From: Candidatus Magasanikiibacteriota bacterium
GTDB taxonomy: Bacteria > Patescibacteriota > Patescibacteriia > Magasanikbacterales > GWA2-37-8
NCBI GenBank assembly: GCA_903858555.1
Contig: CAIOJG010000011.1
Coordinates: 1 to 7,180, forward strand
Direction of reading: 5' to 3'
DNA: 7,180 nucleotides
The position numbers were made by a program, and so were the translations under genes. Shown here piece after piece: positions 1-5,107 of the stretch (positions within the stretch are counted from its first letter, which is position 1; each line of letters opens with the position of its first letter). The notes below the pieces were generated by a model that saw only the letters and a program-made list of their open reading frames with translations, had not been told where the DNA came from and ran no database searches.

Positions 1-18
1 ATTTGTCAACACCTTAAT

Positions 19-47
19 TTGACTAATTTTGAAAAAAATATTAAAAT
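19..47 (+). promoter_or_regulatory. Sigma70-type promoter for the acidic small gene
   Basis: TTGACT at 19-24 and TAAAAT at 42-47 are separated by 17 bases, close to the consensus -35/-10 pair at the ideal spacing. Transcription would start near 54, giving a leader of about 22 bases before the ATG at 76. The surrounding sequence is very AT-rich, so chance matches are easier, but both hexamers and the spacing fit together. It indicates that the acidic gene is transcribed on its own. The motif is seen directly; its activity is inferred. Confidence 0.6.
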
Positions 48-75
48 CAATTAGTTAAAATTAAAGTAAAATTTT

Positions 76-264
76 ATGAATTTAGACAAACCATTACCAC
101 ACGAAGAAGACGAAGAAAAAGACGGCTTACCGGGTGAAAGTTTTGAAGAACTTCGTGACAGTGAATATGAAGAAAATCTAGATGAATACGGCGACGGCAA
201 TGAAACCGACGACTGGCCATCTGGTAAAAAAGCAGCCTCAGAAGAAGAGGAAGAAGAAATTTAA
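76..264 (+). CDS. Small, highly acidic protein of unknown function
   Basis: This 62-residue protein is not recognised. By direct count 26 of its 62 residues are Asp or Glu, against 4 Lys and 1 Arg, so its net charge is near -21. It ends in a run of six glutamates followed by Ile, and has almost no hydrophobic core, no cysteine, no signal peptide and no membrane segment. It is therefore probably disordered and cytoplasmic. Support for a real gene comes from the well-placed promoter 29 bases upstream, a start context (TTTT before ATG) like that of the other genes here, and a strong terminator-like stem that begins within its stop codon. It faces efp convergently. Acidic proteins of this kind can mimic nucleic acid or bind basic proteins, but nothing here shows which, so no function is assigned. 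A spurious reading frame is possible but less likely. Confidence 0.6.
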   Translation: MNLDKPLPHEEDEEKDGLPGESFEELRDSEYEENLDEYGDGNETDDWPSGKKAASEEEEEEI

Positions 265-390
265 AAAAATAAAAAACACCGGCTATAATTACCTTTAAGC
301 GGGCTTATGCACCCACAGGTGCATGCCTTTCGACCTCGCGGTCGAAAAAAGCGAAAAGGTGGTTATAGCCGGTGTTTTTTATTTTTTTAA
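261..390. terminator. Long branched inverted repeat, probable bidirectional terminator
   Basis: Positions 261-300 pair with 351-390. Of the 40 positions, 36 are Watson-Crick pairs, two are G.T (289/362 and 290/361) and two are mismatched (297/354 and 298/353). The base of the stem is A-rich on the left and T-rich on the right, so RNA from either strand would carry a GC-containing stem (core CACCGGCTATAA) followed by a U-rich run, as expected for intrinsic termination of both the acidic gene and efp. It overlaps the stop codon at 262-264 and ends one base before the efp stop at 392-394, filling the whole gap. It is far longer than a normal terminator and encloses two further hairpins. The pairing is seen directly; the terminator role is inferred. 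Confidence 0.75.
302..347 (+). other. Two adjacent hairpins inside the inverted repeat
   Basis: Inside the outer stem, ATGCACC (307-313) pairs perfectly with GGTGCAT (318-324) around a CACA loop, and GGC (302-304) can pair with GCC (325-327) below a two-base TT bulge. Immediately after it, TTTCGACC (328-335) pairs perfectly with GGTCGAAA (340-347) around a TCGC loop. With the outer stem this makes a three-way junction. It could be a structured RNA 3' end or a small mobile repeat; I do not recognise the family. Confidence 0.65.
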
Positions 391-391
391 T

Positions 392-952
392 TTATGCTCT
401 AGCACTATATTCTCCAGTCTCTGTATTTACCAAAACCTCTTCTCCTTCTTTGATAAATATCGGCGCCTGAATAGTCAAGCCATTATCCAATTTAATTTCT
501 TTAGTCACATTACCAGAAGCACTATCACCCTTTACCGCTGGTGGCGCTTCGACCACAGTATACTGAATCTTTTTTGGAATCTGTAAACTTACTGGACGTT
601 CTTCATAAAGTCCTACTACTACGCCCAAACCTTCTTTGAGATATTTTCCTTCATCGCCTACCAAGTCTCCGTCCATTTCAATCTGTTCATAACTATTCAT
701 ATCCATGAAAGCGTAGTTGTCACCACTCTTGTATAAATATTGCATGTTTTGGAATTGAACGTTTACGATATCGATTGTTTCACTAGTTTTATAAGTAATC
801 TCAATCACTTTACCTGTACCCAAATGTTTCATGCGAGTACGAACAAAAGCTGAGCCTTTACCTGGGTTGATGTGCTGAAATTCCACCACCACATAAAGTT
901 CATTCTGGTGTTTGATTACTACCCCTTTTCGGACGTCAGATGTTGAAGCCAT
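392..952 (-). CDS. efp: Translation elongation factor P (EF-P)
   Basis: EF-P binds the ribosome beside the P-site tRNA and promotes peptide bonds at proline-rich stretches. At 186 residues it has the normal family length and the three-barrel layout: a KOW-like domain I (about 1-63), a central OB domain (about 65-128) and a C-terminal OB domain (about 130-186). The tip loop of domain I reads PGKGSAF at 30-36, with Lys32 at the position of E. coli Lys34, the residue that is beta-lysylated. The family signature lies around 142-168, and the C-terminus has the typical TGEYSARA ending (179-186). The gene lies 15 bases downstream of epmA, which encodes the likely modifying enzyme, so the two are probably co-transcribed. 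There is no Shine-Dalgarno sequence; the start is preceded by AAAATAT. It ends against the long inverted repeat. Identity is near certain; the modification state is inferred. Confidence 0.97.
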   Translation of the reverse strand: MASTSDVRKGVVIKHQNELYVVVEFQHINPGKGSAFVRTRMKHLGTGKVIEITYKTSETIDIVNVQFQNMQYLYKSGDNYAFMDMNSYEQIEMDGDLVGDEGKYLKEGLGVVVGLYEERPVSLQIPKKIQYTVVEAPPAVKGDSASGNVTKEIKLDNGLTIQAPIFIKEGEEVLVNTETGEYSARA

Positions 953-967
953 ATATTTTATTTTTAT

Positions 968-2002
968 TTAATTTTCTAATTGATCGGCCACACTTTGAAA
1001 TATCACCTCATTGATATCACGTGCACCGGTAAACAATAATACCATACGATCTACCCCTAAAGCAATACCCCCCGCCGGTTTTATCCCCGACTCTAAAGCC
1101 GCAATAAAACTCGGATCCACAGCCCAAGTTGGTCGGCCCAAGCGTTCGCGCAGCTCTTTATCCTTTTGTAAATTTTCTTGTTGTAATTTAAAATCCGTCA
1201 GTTCTCCAAAGGCATTGGCCAATTCCAGCCCGCCCACATATACTTCAAACCTCTGAGCGTATCTTTCATCATTTTCACATTTTCTAGAAAGCGAACACAG
1301 CGAGGCGGGATAATCATAGACGAAAATTGGAACATCTTTTCCTAAATTATTTTCAATTTTATTTAAAAATATTTTATAAAAAAGATCTTCGTACTCATCT
1401 TTTTCATCCACGGTAAATCCGAGATCTAAAACCAATTTTCTCATTGGTTGAATCTCAAGATAATCATCCAGATTTACACAAATATATTTTTGCCACAGTT
1501 CTTTCACACTAGACCGTTCCCATTGACCGGACAAATCTATTTCTTGGTCGCGATATTTTAATTTATTTTTACCAATTTTTTCACCAACATATTTAAACAA
1601 ATTTTCGGTGTCGTCCATTATTTCTTTATATGTTCCGGGTGCACGATACCATTCGATCATCGTAAATTCAGTATTGTGTGTACCACCAAAACTTTCTTCA
1701 TTGCGAAAACATTTTCCAATCTCAAATATTTTTTCTATCCCGGTTGCCAATAATTTTTTCAAAGCAAACTCTGGAGAAGTGCGTAAATACAGGCGATAAG
1801 ATGTTTTTAACGGATCCAAAAAATCTACTGCCACCGGATTTAGATAAGGCTCTTGTCCGGGAAAACGTACAGCAACCGGCGTCTCGGCTTCCACAAAATT
1901 TTGTGACCAAAAAAATTCACGAATCAAACGCAAGATTTGCAAACGTGTCTCATAAATATTTTTTAGTCGAGGATTATCTTTTAAATCTTTCCAATTGGAC
2001 AT
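968..2002 (-). CDS. epmA: EF-P--lysine ligase EpmA (PoxA/GenX/YjeA), truncated lysyl-tRNA synthetase paralogue
   Basis: EpmA uses ATP to activate (R)-beta-lysine, or in some cases lysine, and transfers it to the loop lysine of EF-P instead of to a tRNA. At 344 residues this is only the class II LysRS catalytic core: the N-terminal OB-fold anticodon-binding domain (about 150 residues in LysRS) is missing, as in E. coli EpmA (325 residues). Motif 2 is seen as CFRNEE (98-103) and HNTEFTMIEWY (109-119); motif 3 is GGIALGVDR (311-319). Ala314 matches EpmA Ala298, where LysRS has Gly, a marker of the EpmA branch. The block RTSPEFALKKLL (74-85) also matches EpmA. The efp gene follows after 15 bases, which strongly supports the role. 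The ATG at 2002 has no Shine-Dalgarno sequence and lies 13 bases after a hairpin. The alternative, a shortened LysRS, is less likely. The substrate stereochemistry cannot be read from sequence. Confidence 0.92.
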   Translation of the reverse strand: MSNWKDLKDNPRLKNIYETRLQILRLIREFFWSQNFVEAETPVAVRFPGQEPYLNPVAVDFLDPLKTSYRLYLRTSPEFALKKLLATGIEKIFEIGKCFRNEESFGGTHNTEFTMIEWYRAPGTYKEIMDDTENLFKYVGEKIGKNKLKYRDQEIDLSGQWERSSVKELWQKYICVNLDDYLEIQPMRKLVLDLGFTVDEKDEYEDLFYKIFLNKIENNLGKDVPIFVYDYPASLCSLSRKCENDERYAQRFEVYVGGLELANAFGELTDFKLQQENLQKDKELRERLGRPTWAVDPSFIAALESGIKPAGGIALGVDRMVLLFTGARDINEVIFQSVADQLEN

Positions 2003-2015
2003 ATTACAAAACCAA

Positions 2016-2036
2016 AATCCCGACAGTGTCGGGATT
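2016..2036 (-). terminator. Perfect 9-bp hairpin between rpsR and epmA, possible attenuator
   Basis: AATCCCGAC (2016-2024) pairs perfectly with GTCGGGATT (2028-2036) around a three-base loop. On the minus strand the stem is followed by TTGGTTTTG, a broken T-run, so it looks like a weak terminator that would let part of the transcription from the ribosomal genes continue into epmA-efp. It also stands 13 bases before the epmA start, so it could affect translation instead. The hairpin is seen directly; both roles are inferred. Confidence 0.6.
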
Positions 2037-2047
2037 GGAAAACTTTT

Positions 2048-2278
2048 TTATTTTGGCAAGTAAGGCATCAAACTGGCCTGACGAGCGCGTTTCACGGCGT
2101 TAGCCACGCGACGTTGGTGTTTGGCACACAAGCCACTGCGACGCTGAGGAGCAATCTTCATGTAAGAAGAAACAAAGCGGCGCATATTTTCTACATCTTT
2201 GTAGTCGATAGCGAGTTTGTTGTTCACACAATAGAAGCAACTTTTAGCGGTTATTTTTTGATTACTAGTAGCAGGCAT
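2048..2278 (-). CDS. rpsR: Small ribosomal subunit protein bS18, zinc-binding form
   Basis: bS18 forms a heterodimer with bS6 on the platform of the 30S subunit. The 76-residue length is normal. The family core IDYKD (24-28) and the basic helix around AKHQRRVANAVKRAR (52-66) are clear, followed by the usual short LPYLPK-like end. Cys14, Cys17, Cys51 and His54 form the CxxC...CxxH pattern of the zinc-binding (C+) type of bS18 found, for example, in actinobacteria; E. coli bS18 lacks it. The gene starts 9 bases after the ssb stop, without a Shine-Dalgarno sequence, as the third gene of the rpsF-ssb-rpsR unit. In many bacteria rplI (bL9) follows here; in this window it does not. Confidence 0.97.
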   Translation of the reverse strand: MPATSNQKITAKSCFYCVNNKLAIDYKDVENMRRFVSSYMKIAPQRRSGLCAKHQRRVANAVKRARQASLMPYLPK

Positions 2279-2287
2279 AATTTATTT

Positions 2288-2737
2288 TTAAAATGGAATA
2301 TCTTCTACTTTAATTTCTTCCTCTATCACTTCTTGTGGTTGTGACTCTTGCTCGCTGTAGCTAGGAGCAGATGAGGAGGAAGATGATGATTGACTTGGGG
2401 CTCCACTACGAGGACCGTCAAGCATAATCATATTTTCGGCAATAATCTCGGTACGATATCTTTTTACACCATCTTGACCGGTCCAATCACGAGTCTTGAG
2501 GCGACCTTCCACATACAGTCTAGCGCCTTTGCGTAGATACTGGCCAGCGATATCGGCCAACTTGGCCCACATCACGACATTGTGAAATTCCGACTCTTTC
2601 TGTTTTTGACCGTTTTGGTCTGTCCAAGCGCGCCCCGTGGCCATAGTCACTGAAGCTACCGAACGACCAGATGGAGTACTGCGCACTTCCGGATCACGGG
2701 TTAGGCGTCCGATAAGGGTGGTGCGGTTTAAATCCAT
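2288..2737 (-). CDS. ssb: Single-stranded DNA-binding protein (SSB)
   Basis: SSB coats single-stranded DNA during replication, recombination and repair and recruits partners through its C-terminal tip. The 149-residue protein has the bacterial OB-fold at about 1-107, with the family patterns LNRTTLIGRLTRDPEVR (3-19) and FHNVVMWAKLADIAGQYLRKG (51-71, in which Trp57 is visible), then YVEGRLKTRDW (75-85). A flexible linker follows that includes seven consecutive serines (117-123), and the protein ends in an acidic tail with VEDIPF (144-149), the conserved partner-binding tip. The first gene upstream, rpsF, stops 17 bases before. There is no Shine-Dalgarno sequence before the ATG (AATCAT). The placement between rpsF and rpsR is the classical order in many bacteria. 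Confidence 0.97.
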   Translation of the reverse strand: MDLNRTTLIGRLTRDPEVRSTPSGRSVASVTMATGRAWTDQNGQKQKESEFHNVVMWAKLADIAGQYLRKGARLYVEGRLKTRDWTGQDGVKRYRTEIIAENMIMLDGPRSGAPSQSSSSSSSAPSYSEQESQPQEVIEEEIKVEDIPF

Positions 2738-2754
2738 ATGATTGAATTTATTGA

Positions 2755-3237
2755 TTAAACCCCGGAAATGACATCTCCGGACATGATTTCGTCCAATTTT
2801 TTATCAATTTCTTGCATTGAAACCTTGGTTTCAACAGTTTTTTTAGCTTTTTCTGGAGCTTTTTCCGCTTCGGCAGCTGGCTCAGCAACAAAAGTTGGAG
2901 CTGTATTTTCGCTAACTTCAGCGACGGAAGCCAATTTCTGAGCTGGATTAAAGTCTGGGTTATAAACTGAGATAATAGCACGCAATAAATCACGCATCAA
3001 ACCCAATTTATTCTGCAAAACCTTCAAAACAGTATTTTCGGCACTAAATACTAAAGTATAGTAATAGCCGTAGCGAATTTGTTTAATAGGGTAAGCCAAA
3101 CGAACTTTGCCCATCGGATGCATTACCGCCTTTTCGTCACTTCCTTTTACCAAGGTCAAGACTTCATTGGAACGGGTTTCTGCTTCTTTATCATCCAGAG
3201 TCCCAGGCAGAACTAACAATAACTCGTATTTCTTCAT
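2755..3237 (-). CDS. rpsF: Small ribosomal subunit protein bS6 with C-terminal extension
   Basis: bS6 binds bS18 and 16S rRNA in the 30S platform. The ferredoxin-like core spans about 1-95: YELLLVLPGTL (4-14) opens it, and the central RLAYPIKQIRYGYYYTLVF (46-64) and the later LLRAIISV (84-91) are typical. The protein is 160 residues long, against roughly 95-135 in many bacteria. The excess is a low-complexity tail rich in Ala, Glu, Lys and Pro (about 103-138), followed by a charged amphipathic segment, SMQEIDKKLDEIM (140-152). Tails of this kind are, to my knowledge, common in Patescibacteria. It is the first gene of the leftward unit, with its own promoter at 3295-3322. The start has no Shine-Dalgarno sequence. 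I saw no CCG-bearing leader hairpin of the kind known for bS6:bS18 feedback control. Confidence 0.95.
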   Translation of the reverse strand: MKKYELLLVLPGTLDDKEAETRSNEVLTLVKGSDEKAVMHPMGKVRLAYPIKQIRYGYYYTLVFSAENTVLKVLQNKLGLMRDLLRAIISVYNPDFNPAQKLASVAEVSENTAPTFVAEPAAEAEKAPEKAKKTVETKVSMQEIDKKLDEIMSGDVISGV

Positions 3238-3268
3238 AAATACACTTAAATTTTATGGATAAATTTTT

Positions 3269-3285
3269 TAGATACTTTGTAGATA
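3269..3285. repeat. Two TAGATA direct repeats one helical turn apart in the rpsF leader
   Basis: TAGATA occurs at 3269-3274 and again at 3280-3285, an 11-base period that puts both copies on the same face of DNA. They lie just downstream of the predicted rpsF transcription start (about 3288), a place where a bound protein could block the promoter. With such short AT-rich words chance is possible, so an operator role is only suggested. Confidence 0.3.
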
Positions 3286-3294
3286 GGCTCCCAT

Positions 3295-3322
3295 ATAATA
3301 GCATAAATTACAGAAAAGTCAA
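3295..3322 (-). promoter_or_regulatory. Promoter of the rpsF-ssb-rpsR(-epmA-efp) unit
   Basis: On the minus strand TTGACT (3317-3322) is followed after 16 bases by TATTAT (3295-3300), preceded by TGC, which gives an extended -10 (TGCTATTAT). The predicted start is near 3288, leaving a leader of about 50 bases before the rpsF ATG at 3237. Its -35 box is only 4 bases from the -35 box of the divergent pilB promoter. The match is strong for a sigma70-type promoter; activity is inferred. Confidence 0.65.
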
Positions 3323-3326
3323 TATG

Positions 3327-3356
3327 TTGGTACGCAGCGCAATTTTATGATATAAT
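3327..3356 (+). promoter_or_regulatory. Promoter of the pilB-pilC-pilM operon
   Basis: TTGGTA (3327-3332) and a perfect TATAAT (3351-3356) are 18 bases apart, and TGA directly precedes the -10 box, giving an extended -10. Transcription would start at about 3363, some 25 bases before the pilB ATG at 3388. It is arranged back to back with the rpsF promoter, so the two RNA polymerase sites overlap closely in space. Confidence 0.65.
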
Positions 3357-3387
3357 TATACAAAATGAAGACTAATTTTTGGTTATT

Positions 3388-5103
3388 ATGTTGTCAGCAA
3401 AAACAATCCGAGATGCAATAGAAAAACTTTCCAAACCGCTCGATCCGGCGGTGCTGGAAGAGGCTTTAAAACAGGCAACTTTGCAAAATAAAACCTTGGA
3501 AGAAATTTTGATAACCGGAAATCTTATAGACGAGTCTGATCTTTATCAAAAAATTGGTGATATTTTAAATGTAAAATTTATCACCCTCAAAGGCAGAGAA
3601 ATAAAAAAAGAAATTCTCAACCTAATACCGGGACCTTTAGCTGGCACTCACCAAGTAGTGTCTTTTGACCAAGAAGGTAATATTCTTGATTTGGCGATGA
3701 CCGACCCGACTGATATTCAAACTATCGAATTTTTACATCGCAAGACTGGATTCAGTCCACAAGTTTTTATTACCACTCCATCCGATCTCAAAGACGCGCT
3801 GCGCCGATATCATGCTGAATTGAAAGATGAATTCACCACTAAAAAAACTTCTGTGGCTGCGACTCCAGATGATCTTAAAAAAGCCGCCGAGGAATTACCA
3901 ATCATAAATATCGTCAATAGCATACTAGAACACGCTGTTTATGAAAATGCTTCCGATATCCACATCGAACCGGAAGAGAAAGAATTGGTTATTCGCTATC
4001 GCATTGATGGTATTTTAAAAACGGTAATGAATTTACCTAAAAATTTACAAAATGGTTTAACCGCTAGAATTAAAATTCTTTCTAATTTAAAATTGGATGA
4101 GCACATGGTGCCACAAGACGGTCGTTTTAAAATACAAATTCAGGACGAACAAATGGCTTTCCGTGTTTCCGTGTTGCCGGTGTATGATGGTGAAAAAATA
4201 GTAATGCGTTTACTACACGAGGGTGCCAAAGCTTTAACGTTGGACCAGCTTGGCTTTTTGGATAATCCAAAACAAAAACTGGAAGATGCTATCAAAAAAC
4301 CTCACGGTATGATTTTGGTTACCGGACCAACCGGCTCTGGTAAAACTACCACCTTGTATTCCGTACTGGGTATTTTAAACCAACCCGGCGTAAATATTTC
4401 TACTGTCGAAGATCCAATCGAGTATCGAGTAGTGGGCGTAAATCAAAGTCAAATAAACGCCAAAGTTGGTTTTACTTTTGCCAGTGGTTTGCGCGCGCTT
4501 TTACGCCAAGATCCAAATATTATTATGGTCGGAGAAATCCGCGACCAAGAAACCGCCGAGATTTCCATCAACGCCGCTATGACCGGTCACTTGGTTTTGT
4601 CTACTCTACACACCAACGATGCCCCAACCACCATTCCGCGTCTGACCGATATGGGCGTGCCACCATTTTTAGTGGCTTATACCGTCAATGTGATTATTGC
4701 TCAGCGTTTAGTACGAAAAATTTGTCAATTTTGTAAACAAGAATTTACTTTGGATGGCGCTGCCCTTGATGAATTGGCCAAAGTTTTCGACATAAAAAAA
4801 CTTTCTGAATTGTTTAAAGCCAATATCAAAAATTTTGATGAAACAAAAAGTGCCTTAACCTTTTTTAAAGGTGTCGGTTGTAACCGCTGCAACCAAAGCG
4901 GCTACAAAGGGCGACAGGGTATTTATGAAGTAATGGAAATTGACGAAGGCATGACAAAAAAAATAAACGAACGGGCTCCGGCAATTGATCTAAAAAATTA
5001 CGCGCGCGAGCACGGCATGTTGACGATGCTTGAAGACGGTCTGATAAAATGCAAAATGGGCATCACCAGTATCAACGAAATAATGCGTGTTTCTAAAGAA
5101 TAA
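3388..5103 (+). CDS. pilB: Type IV pilus assembly (extension) ATPase PilB, GspE/PulE family
   Basis: PilB is the cytoplasmic hexameric motor that hydrolyses ATP to drive pilin polymerisation through the PilC platform. The 571-residue protein has an N-terminal MshEN/GspE-N region (about 1-150), the N2 domain with ASDIHIEP (188-195), and the ATPase core: Walker A GPTGSGKT (313-320, Lys319), Asp box EDPIEY (341-346), Walker B IIMVGEIRD (378-386, Glu383 catalytic) and His box HLVLSTLHTND (401-411). Two CxxC pairs (446/449 and 498/501) form the zinc-binding tetracysteine site typical of PilB rather than of the retraction ATPase PilT. I chose the ATG at 3388: an in-frame TTG at 3379 would add only three residues, and the ATG has the same T at -1 as all other starts here. 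pilC follows after 4 bases. All catalytic residues are present. Confidence 0.97.
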   Translation: MLSAKTIRDAIEKLSKPLDPAVLEEALKQATLQNKTLEEILITGNLIDESDLYQKIGDILNVKFITLKGREIKKEILNLIPGPLAGTHQVVSFDQEGNILDLAMTDPTDIQTIEFLHRKTGFSPQVFITTPSDLKDALRRYHAELKDEFTTKKTSVAATPDDLKKAAEELPIINIVNSILEHAVYENASDIHIEPEEKELVIRYRIDGILKTVMNLPKNLQNGLTARIKILSNLKLDEHMVPQDGRFKIQIQDEQMAFRVSVLPVYDGEKIVMRLLHEGAKALTLDQLGFLDNPKQKLEDAIKKPHGMILVTGPTGSGKTTTLYSVLGILNQPGVNISTVEDPIEYRVVGVNQSQINAKVGFTFASGLRALLRQDPNIIMVGEIRDQETAEISINAAMTGHLVLSTLHTNDAPTTIPRLTDMGVPPFLVAYTVNVIIAQRLVRKICQFCKQEFTLDGAALDELAKVFDIKKLSELFKANIKNFDETKSALTFFKGVGCNRCNQSGYKGRQGIYEVMEIDEGMTKKINERAPAIDLKNYAREHGMLTMLEDGLIKCKMGITSINEIMRVSKE

Positions 5104-5107
5104 ATTT

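Noticed and set aside
261..390. tRNA or CRISPR repeat in the branched element
   Set aside because: There is no tRNA-like arm set with an anticodon loop and CCA end, and there are no regularly spaced repeats with spacers.
323..586. Open frame on the plus strand across the inverted repeat and the end of efp
   Set aside because: It is antisense to a clear EF-P gene, begins inside the hairpin element and has no family-like sequence.
1678..2103. 141-codon plus-strand frame opposite epmA and rpsR
   Set aside because: It crosses two well-supported genes on the other strand and the hairpin between them; its sequence has no recognisable domain.
2748..2993. 81-codon minus-strand frame overlapping the 3' end of rpsF
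   Set aside because: Its Leu/Lys/Gln-rich composition is the out-of-frame reading of the Ala/Glu/Lys-rich bS6 tail.
3379..3387. TTG start for pilB three codons upstream
   Set aside because: The ATG at 3388 is a better start codon with the same context as the other genes; the extra residues add nothing to the domain.
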